Source of the DNA: a virus
Virus record (IMG/VR): IMGVR_UViG_3300032284_000652
Coordinates: 1 to 52,816 of that record
Length of the DNA: 52,816 nucleotides
Direction: 5' to 3' (one strand)
The stretch's first letter is position 1. Every line of letters starts with the position of its first letter. Of the stretch, positions 46,951 through 52,816 are shown in pieces. The notes under the pieces were generated by a model. It saw only the letters and a list, made by a program, of their open reading frames with translations, ran no database searches and was not told the DNA's origin. Made by a program: the position numbers and the translations under genes.

Positions 46951-49140
46951 ATGCCACTGACCAAGGGCAAATCCCAGAAGACCATCAGCCACAACATCAG
47001 CGAGATGATCGACGCTGGACATCCGAGGGATGTTGCCATCGCCGCTGCGCTGAACACGGCGCGGAAGGTGGCGAAGGCGGGCGGGGGTCCGACAGAGGCG
47101 CAGAAAGAGGCCGGAAACTACAAGAAGCATCACATGCGGTTTCAGGGCCTCGACATTGCCATTGAAAATCTCAAGGGCTCTACGCGCAGCGGCGTCGGCC
47201 CCACAGGTGCGCGGTGGTCTGTCGTCATGCCCGCCGACTATGGCTACATCAAACGGACGGAGGGCGCAGACGGCGACCATGTCGATTGCTATGTCGGACC
47301 TCACTCCGATAGCAGAGAGATTTACGTCGTTGATCAGATCGACCCCCGCACCAAAAAGTTTGACGAGCACAAATGCTTCCTCGGCTTCAAGTCGGAGGCT
47401 GACGCCGTCAAGACCTACGACCGTGGGTTCAGCGACGGCAGCGGCCCCCGCCGCCGCGCTTCTGTCCACACTATGACAATGCAGGAATTCAAGCATTGGT
47501 TGGAGTTCGGCGACACGACAAAGCGCGTAGCCCGCGCCTCCGGCGGCGGCCTCTACGCCAACATCCACGCCAAGCAGGAGCGCATCGCCCACGGCTCCAA
47601 GGAGCACATGCGCAAGCCCGGTGCGGCGGGAGCGCCCACGGCGGCGGCCTTCAAGCAGTCGGCGCGGACGGCCAAGGCGGGTGGCGGTGAGACTGAGAAC
47701 AAGAACTACGGCTCTCACAAGGGCCGTCCGTTCTGGTCTGGGATTTATGACACGCGAGATGGATTCATCCGAGAGACCCACCCTTATGAAAGGGCGGAAA
47801 AAGTAGACTTCCATCATTCGTACTATGTCAGCCCGCAGTCTCAGGATGCCATGCGCCATGGCGAGGCTGGGTTCTTCTGGATGGAACCCGACAAGTCCAT
47901 TCAAACGCATTGGCGCGATGGCGAAGCCCCTCCGCACATTGTCCGCGCTATCAAAGCGCAGCTTGATCCCGTCATCCAGAACGCGGGTGGCGGCGATGTG
48001 GAAGGTCGCTACCTAAATGCTCAAGGACTTTACAGCGCCCGCGCCTCCGGCGGAGGCCTCTACGCCAACATCCACGCCAAGCAGCAGCGCATCGCCCACG
48101 GCTCCAAGGAGCACATGCGCAAGCCCGGCAGCCCCGGCGCTCCCACGGCGGCGGCCTTCAAGCAGTCCGAACGCACCGCCCGCGCTGACGGCGGCCCCGT
48201 CCTCACGCCCCACGGCACGGTGGAGGACCACGGCCGCACCATGCCGGAGACGGCCCACACGCTGGCCCTGCAGCATCAGGCGCTGCTGGAGGGCCGCAAG
48301 GCGGCGGTCCTGTACCCCCACAATGGCCACAAGCCGCCCCACCCCGCCCACGGGCAGGGCGTGACCAGCATCAAGGACGGCATTGTCCACTACAACCCGG
48401 CCGTGCTGACCGAGCATCAAATCCACGCGGCGGCCGACGCTGACCGGCTCAACGAAATTCTGGGCCTCGGGCCGTTCAACAAGAACGACGTCTGGCAGCG
48501 GGTGCAAAACGGGGAGCGGTCTGTGGGCGTGGTGTCGCGCGACAGGCACGGCCATGAGGCATCGGCGGCGTTGGGCACTGAGGAGACCGCCCCCGCCCAA
48601 ATGGAAGCCCTGCAGGCCCACATGCCCGAGGGCGGCAGCGTCAGCATCGAGCACCCCATGGAAACTCTACAAGGACGCCAAGCGCACGCCTCCGGCGGCC
48701 AAGTGACCGAGAAGCTGCACACGGGCCCGATTTACTCCCCGGTGGCCGGGCGCACCGATCACCTGCCCATGCACGTCCCCAGCGGCTCCTATGTGATCCC
48801 GGCGGACATCATCAGCGCCATGGGCGAGGGCAACACCATGGCGGGCTTCAAGCACATGCGGCGCATGTTCTCGGGCGCTCCCTACGGCGGCGACGGGGAC
48901 GTGCCCTACGGCGGCTCCGGCGGGCCCTACAACGAGCCCCTGAAGGCGAGCGGCGGCTCGACCCAGTCGGTGCCCATCGTGGCCGCTGGCGGTGAATATG
49001 TGTTGGCACCCCATGAGGTGAAATATGCGGGCGGCGGCGACCTTGACGCTGGCCACCGCGTTCTGGATGACTTCGTGAAGCGTTATCGTTCCCAGACCAT
49101 CAAGACGTTGTCTAAACTTCCGGGGCCAAAGCGCGATTAA
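46951..49140 (+). CDS. multidomain polyvalent-type virion protein with inorganic-pyrophosphatase-like domain
   Basis: 729 residues; ATG after AAGGGGCTCACC. Order: KAGGG motif; a pyrophosphatase-like domain (residues ~55-190) with PADYGYIKRTEGADGDHVDC, VYVVDQ-type strand and FDEHKCFLGFKS; a linker copy RASGGGLYANIHAKQ and HMRKPGAAGAPTAAAFKQS (~194-250); a foreign-looking domain (~250-360); a second linker copy (~364-415); a further domain with HPAHGQGVTSIKDGIVHYNP (~415-575); and a conserved end with SPVAGRTDHLPMHVPSGSYV and VPIVAAGGEYVLAPHEVKYA. Polyvalent proteins are injected with phage DNA to counter host defences. That role is inferred here from domains and Gly-Gly motifs. Confidence 0.7.
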   Translation: MPLTKGKSQKTISHNISEMIDAGHPRDVAIAAALNTARKVAKAGGGPTEAQKEAGNYKKHHMRFQGLDIAIENLKGSTRSGVGPTGARWSVVMPADYGYIKRTEGADGDHVDCYVGPHSDSREIYVVDQIDPRTKKFDEHKCFLGFKSEADAVKTYDRGFSDGSGPRRRASVHTMTMQEFKHWLEFGDTTKRVARASGGGLYANIHAKQERIAHGSKEHMRKPGAAGAPTAAAFKQSARTAKAGGGETENKNYGSHKGRPFWSGIYDTRDGFIRETHPYERAEKVDFHHSYYVSPQSQDAMRHGEAGFFWMEPDKSIQTHWRDGEAPPHIVRAIKAQLDPVIQNAGGGDVEGRYLNAQGLYSARASGGGLYANIHAKQQRIAHGSKEHMRKPGSPGAPTAAAFKQSERTARADGGPVLTPHGTVEDHGRTMPETAHTLALQHQALLEGRKAAVLYPHNGHKPPHPAHGQGVTSIKDGIVHYNPAVLTEHQIHAAADADRLNEILGLGPFNKNDVWQRVQNGERSVGVVSRDRHGHEASAALGTEETAPAQMEALQAHMPEGGSVSIEHPMETLQGRQAHASGGQVTEKLHTGPIYSPVAGRTDHLPMHVPSGSYVIPADIISAMGEGNTMAGFKHMRRMFSGAPYGGDGDVPYGGSGGPYNEPLKASGGSTQSVPIVAAGGEYVLAPHEVKYAGGGDLDAGHRVLDDFVKRYRSQTIKTLSKLPGPKRD
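47531..48192 (+). repeat. two direct copies (~155 bp each) of a linker cassette
   Basis: Copies at about 47531-47690 and 48038-48192 both encode ASGGGLYANIHAKQ(E/Q)RIAH followed by GSKEHMRKPG and TAAAFKQS. They flank a ~345-base segment of different composition. The linker itself resembles small stand-alone phage proteins I recall, so it may have been duplicated when the middle domain was acquired. Confidence 0.8.
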
Positions 49141-49186
49141 GGATGATGAAATTCCCCATGAACCTTAATGGCCGCAAGGATTGAAT

Positions 49187-49702
49187 ATGACCGAGACCCC
49201 AGAGAAGCTGTCCGTCCGCATCGGCACGCCGGAGGATGTCCACCGCATGATGGACATCGCGCTCATGGCCACGTCCGAGAACAGCTTCGCGTCTCCCAAC
49301 AAGATGAAGCTGCTGCAGGAAATCTGGGCCGCCCTGAACCTGCGCCATGGCCTTGTCGGCATCATCGGCGAGCCCGGCGAGATGATCGAGGGCGCGGTCC
49401 TGCTGCGCATCGGGCAGGTCTGGTACAGCGACGAGCCGATCCTTGAGGAGAAGGCCATCTTCATCCACCCGGACTATCGCAGCGCCAAGGGAGGGCGTGC
49501 GGCCCGGTTGTGTGAGTTTTCCAAGAAGGCTTCCGATGAATTGGGCATCCCCTTGACCATCGGGGTCATGAGCAACGAAAGAACTGCAGCCAAGGTGCGG
49601 ATGTATACCCGCATTATGGGGCCTCCCAGCGGGGCATATTGGTTGTATAACACCACGACCGGCGGGCACGGCATCGCTGCACCTGTGGCAGAAAAGGACT
49701 AA
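49187..49702 (+). CDS. GNAT-family acetyltransferase
   Basis: 171 residues; ATG six bases after AAGGA (TTG at 49181 is possible). Residues 5-40 (KLSVRIGTPEDVHRMMDIAL) and the acetyl-CoA-binding AIFIHPDYRSAKGGRAARLC (about 95-115), followed by ELGIPLTIGVMSNERTAAK, form the GNAT fold. Phage GNATs beside virion genes may modify a structural protein or a host target. Here it sits between the polyvalent-type protein and the giant S74 protein, so an injected or assembly role is open. Confidence 0.75.
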   Translation: MTETPEKLSVRIGTPEDVHRMMDIALMATSENSFASPNKMKLLQEIWAALNLRHGLVGIIGEPGEMIEGAVLLRIGQVWYSDEPILEEKAIFIHPDYRSAKGGRAARLCEFSKKASDELGIPLTIGVMSNERTAAKVRMYTRIMGPPSGAYWLYNTTTGGHGIAAPVAEKD

Positions 49703-49705
49703 GCT

Positions 49706-52700
49706 ATGGGCGGCAAGAGCAGCACTTCAACACAGCAGGTTTCGATCCCCCCCGAAGTGCTGGCCCGTTATAACTCCGTCAACGCCACGGCGGAGCAGGC
49801 TGCCGCCCAGCCCTTTCAGGCCTACAACGGCCAGTTCGTGGCCCCGCTGTCCTCCACGCAGGAGGCCGGGATCGCCAACACCAACACCGCCGCCGGTCAG
49901 GCGCAGCCCTACTATCAGCAAGCCACAGGCACTCTCATGGGCGCGCAGCAGGCGACCTCGCCCTACTATCAGGCCGCCACGCAGGCCCTGATGTCCGGCC
50001 TCGGACAGGGCGGCTACGGCACGCAGGCCGCTTACGGATCGCTCTACGGCGCGAACGCCGCTGCCGCGCCCCTGCAGGCCGCCGGGGCCTACAACATGGG
50101 CGCAGCCTACGCTGGGGCCCAGCCGTTCAATCGGCAGGCTGCTCAGGGCCTCGGGGCCGCGCAGCAGGCTGGCGCTGGCTATACCGCGCAGGGCTACAAC
50201 AGCGCCCAGCCCTACAACATGGCCGCTACCGGGCTTGCGGCGGCGGGCGCTGCTCCGGTGAATGCCCAGCAGATCGGCGGGCAGCAGATCGGCCAGTTCA
50301 TGTCGCCCTATATCGGGTCGGTCCTGCAGGGCACTGAGGGCATCCTGAATCAGCAGAACCAGCAGGCCCTGTCCGGCCAGCTTGGCAATGCGATCCAGTC
50401 CGGGGCCTTCGGCGGGGACCGGGCCGGGCTGGCGGCCGCGAACCTTGCGCAGCAGCAGCAACTGGCGAACGCCCAGACCTACTCCGGCATCCTGAACCAA
50501 GGCTACGGGCAGGCGCTGGCGGCCGCGCAGCAGCAGCAGGGCGTGAACTTGAGCGCCGAGCAGGCGAACCGCGCCGCCCTGCAGCAGGCGTCGGGCCAGA
50601 TGCTGGGCATCGGCCAGCAGGGATACGCGCAAGGCCTCGGGGCCGGGCAGCAGCTTTACGGGCAGGGCCTGTCCGCAGCCCAGCAGCAGGCCGCGCTTGG
50701 CCAGCAGCTTTACGGGCAGGGCATGGGCCTCGCCTCGGCGCAGACCGGCCTCGGGCAGCAGCTTTACGGGCAGGGCGCGACGACATCCCAGCAGCAGGCT
50801 GCGCTGGCCCAGCAGCAATACGCTCAGGGCCTCGGCGGCGCGAGCGGGCTGTCCAGCCTCGGCCAGAACATTTACGGCACTGGCGCTCAGACCGCGCAGC
50901 AACTGGCCGCACTGGGGACCGGCGCTCAGGGCGCGTCCCTCGCCGGGGCTCAGGCCCAGCTTGCCGCCGGTCAGCAGCAACAGCAGACCCAACAGGCGCA
51001 GGATCAGGCTCTCTACAACCAGTTTCTGCAGCAACAGTCCTATCCGTTCCAGACGGCCCAGTTCCTCGCGAACATCGCGGAGGGCACCGGCTCGCTGTCT
51101 GGCTCGACCACGACCACGACGCAGCCGGGCGGCTTCTTCTCCGACGAGCGGCTGAAGGAGAACATCAAGCCCATCGGTAAGACGAACGACGGGCAGACGA
51201 TCTACAGCTACAACTACAAGGGCGACCACCGCACCCAGATCGGCCTGCTGGCGCAGGAGGTCGAGAAGCGCCACCCCGAGGCCGTGGGCCTCGCGGGCGG
51301 CTATAAGACCGTGGACTACGCCAAGGCGACCCACGACGCCGAGCGCCATCGCCGGGCCTCTGGCGGCGGTCTGGTGGGCGCTGGAGACGCCTACAGGGGC
51401 TTCGCTGACGGCGGCGTGCCCGGCTTCGACCCCACGCTGGCCCAGAGCATGGCCGCCACCGAGACCGGCATGTTTGGCCCCTATGGCACGTCCGGTGGCC
51501 TTGGCGGCGGCCACAGCCGCGTGCCCGGCGCGACCCTGCCGGTCGGCCATCTGCAGACCGCTGGCGCCCTCGCGCCGCAGAAGTCCGGCCTTGAGCAAGG
51601 GGCCGAGATGGCCAACCTGCTGGGAACCGCCGAAAAGGATTACGACTGGGCCAAGAAGACGTTTGCCGGCTCATGGCGCGGTGGGCTGCGCGGCGGTTAC
51701 GCCGATGGCGGCATGCCTTACGGCCAAGAGACGCAGGGCCTCGACATTCCCGACGAACAAAAGTCCACGCCTCAACTTGCGACGGCCCAAGGCTCGCCCG
51801 GCAAGGGCCGCAGCGGCATGGACGATGTCATGGACATGGCAAAGATCGCGACCATGGCTATGAAACTCAAGCGTGGCGGCCGGATCGGCAAGGCGGACGG
51901 CGGCGGCTTTGACGACGACTCGTGGGATGCGAACTGGGACGACGACGGCACGCCCTTTGGCGATACGACGGCAGATTCATCCGCCACCAATACGTACGAT
52001 ATCGCCGCGCTGTTGAACAAGATTAACCCCTTCGCCTCGCATCAGCAAAATGTGCAGCATCCTGCCGCGCCTGCGCCCGCGCCCACCAACATGACTGGTG
52101 GATTGGCTGGAGCCATCGCCAAAGTCGAGGGCGTCGGCAAAAACCCGACCTCCTCCGCCAAGGGGATGTATCAACTGACCGACCCCACCTTCATTGACAT
52201 GTACCGCAAGAACTTCGGCGATCAGGCCAAGGCCATGAGCGACAAGCAGATCATTGCCCTGCGCAACAGTCCGCAAGGTGAGCAACTTTCCGAAGCGCTG
52301 GGCCCGAAGCTGATCCAGCACAACATCAATGTCCTGCGTCAGAACGGCGTGAACACCACCGCTGGCAATGTCTACCTTGCGCACTTCCTCGGGCCGTTTG
52401 CGGCCATCAGGGTGCTGAATGCCCACCCCGACCAGAACGTGGCCGATATTGTGTCTCACAGCGCTATTCACGCCAACAAAAGCATCCTTCAGGGCAAGAG
52501 CGTCCGCGATGTGATCAATTGGGCGCAGCAGAAGATGGCCCATGCCGGGGCCGACCCGCGCACCGCCTTCGCCAAGGGCGGGCTGGCCGGATCACGCAAG
52601 GGCTACAGTGGAGACGATGGCGACAGCTACGTCGATGGCGCGTTCCCGGGCGACACCGATCCATACGCACCGGATCAGGCGACGCCCTACACGCCGCCGC

Positions 52701-52816
52701 CGGGCGGCGGCCCGACAAGCAAGGCCACGCCCGACACCGCGCCGCAGGGCGGCGGCCCGACAAGCAAGGCCACGCCCGACACCGCGCCGCAGGGCGGCGG
52801 CCCGACAAGCAAGGCC
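49706..52816 (+). CDS. giant virion protein: Gln/Ala repeats, S74-type chaperone domain, lytic transglycosylase-like domain (3' end continues at base 3)
   Basis: 1,037 codons to the window edge; ATG after AAAAGGACTAAGCT. Residues 1-40 (GGKSSTSTQQVSIPPEVLAR) open a Gln/Ala/Gly-rich helical region with LGQQLYGQG repeats (~300-370). An S74 endosialidase-chaperone segment follows (FFSDERLKENIKPIG, IGLLAQEVEKRHPEAVGLAG; ~475-540), unusual because S74 is normally C-terminal. Then Gly-Gly motifs (ASGGGLV, YADGGMP, KRGGRIGKADGGG) and a lysozyme-like region GAIAKVEGVGKNPTSSAKGM (~800-820, catalytic-type Glu in KVEG) to ~940. It ends in the 45-bp repeat and joins 3-1757. Total is about 1,590 residues. 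Likely degrades cell wall during DNA entry. Confidence 0.85.
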   Translation, partial: MGGKSSTSTQQVSIPPEVLARYNSVNATAEQAAAQPFQAYNGQFVAPLSSTQEAGIANTNTAAGQAQPYYQQATGTLMGAQQATSPYYQAATQALMSGLGQGGYGTQAAYGSLYGANAAAAPLQAAGAYNMGAAYAGAQPFNRQAAQGLGAAQQAGAGYTAQGYNSAQPYNMAATGLAAAGAAPVNAQQIGGQQIGQFMSPYIGSVLQGTEGILNQQNQQALSGQLGNAIQSGAFGGDRAGLAAANLAQQQQLANAQTYSGILNQGYGQALAAAQQQQGVNLSAEQANRAALQQASGQMLGIGQQGYAQGLGAGQQLYGQGLSAAQQQAALGQQLYGQGMGLASAQTGLGQQLYGQGATTSQQQAALAQQQYAQGLGGASGLSSLGQNIYGTGAQTAQQLAALGTGAQGASLAGAQAQLAAGQQQQQTQQAQDQALYNQFLQQQSYPFQTAQFLANIAEGTGSLSGSTTTTTQPGGFFSDERLKENIKPIGKTNDGQTIYSYNYKGDHRTQIGLLAQEVEKRHPEAVGLAGGYKTVDYAKATHDAERHRRASGGGLVGAGDAYRGFADGGVPGFDPTLAQSMAATETGMFGPYGTSGGLGGGHSRVPGATLPVGHLQTAGALAPQKSGLEQGAEMANLLGTAEKDYDWAKKTFAGSWRGGLRGGYADGGMPYGQETQGLDIPDEQKSTPQLATAQGSPGKGRSGMDDVMDMAKIATMAMKLKRGGRIGKADGGGFDDDSWDANWDDDGTPFGDTTADSSATNTYDIAALLNKINPFASHQQNVQHPAAPAPAPTNMTGGLAGAIAKVEGVGKNPTSSAKGMYQLTDPTFIDMYRKNFGDQAKAMSDKQIIALRNSPQGEQLSEALGPKLIQHNINVLRQNGVNTTAGNVYLAHFLGPFAAIRVLNAHPDQNVADIVSHSAIHANKSILQGKSVRDVINWAQQKMAHAGADPRTAFAKGGLAGSRKGYSGDDGDSYVDGAFPGDTDPYAPDQATPYTPPPGGGPTSKATPDTAPQGGGPTSKATPDTAPQGGGPTSKA
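52682..52816 (+). repeat. 45-bp coding tandem repeat, right window end
   Basis: A degenerate unit (TPYTPPPGGGPTSKA) followed by two perfect units that are identical to bases 3-92. Frame matches the left end when the ends are joined by overlap of 2, 47 or 92 bases, all of which keep the reading frame. Confidence 0.95.

Noticed and set aside
49727-51598. 623-codon minus-strand frame
   Set aside because: Shadow of the Gln/Ala-repeat region; long Leu/Arg runs result from reading CAG/GCC codons backwards.

Overview
This window is an essentially complete genome of a short-tailed (podovirus-like) tailed phage, GC-rich, most likely infecting an alphaproteobacterium. The host inference rests on a homologue of GcrA, the alphaproteobacterial cell-cycle regulator (11694-12201), and on a CtrA/PhoB-type winged-helix regulator (17932-18330). 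A podovirus-like virion is inferred from the portal, scaffold, capsid, head-tail adaptor, tail-nozzle and tail-fibre genes, with no tape-measure, sheath or tail-tube gene. I see no integrase, no RNA polymerase, no DNA polymerase and no tRNA gene. Both window ends lie in the same 45-bp coding tandem repeat, and one very long reading frame (49706 to the end, then 3-1757) runs across the junction, so the molecule closes into a circle or is circularly permuted.

Layout. (1) 46951-8222 across the junction: virion effector and ejection proteins, then host recognition and lysis genes: a multidomain protein with a pyrophosphatase-like domain, a GNAT acetyltransferase, a giant S74/lytic-transglycosylase protein, an ejection protein, a tail fibre, a glycine-rich adhesin-like protein, a cupin-like protein and a holin-like protein. 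(2) 8254-10002, minus strand: ssDNA-binding-like protein and PD-(D/E)XK nuclease, diverging from the plus-strand early genes at a palindromic control region (10056-10118). (3) 10169-25202: many small early genes plus SF1 helicase, RusA resolvase, C5 cytosine methyltransferase (overlapped by a second long frame), winged-helix regulator, primase-polymerase/helicase and HNH endonuclease. (4) 25199-46940: terminase, portal, an ADP-ribosyltransferase-like protein, Gly-Gly-motif proteins, GroES-like cochaperonin, scaffold, capsid, decoration proteins, adaptors, an M15 endolysin, a GIY-YIG endonuclease and the tail nozzle.

How the parts may work together. The phage appears to recruit the host polymerase with its own primase-helicase and recombination functions, and to influence host transcription with cell-cycle-type regulators. 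The most unusual theme is in the virion: at least six predicted virion proteins, including two that carry enzymatic effector domains (ADP-ribosyltransferase-like, inorganic-pyrophosphatase-like), are studded with short Gly-Gly motifs of the type K/R/A-x-G-G-K/R/G. I infer that these may mark proteins packaged in, or ejected from, the particle. Several genes are broken by a single base (GcrA homologue, a zinc-ribbon gene, an amber-interrupted gene). These should be checked against reads before being treated as biology.
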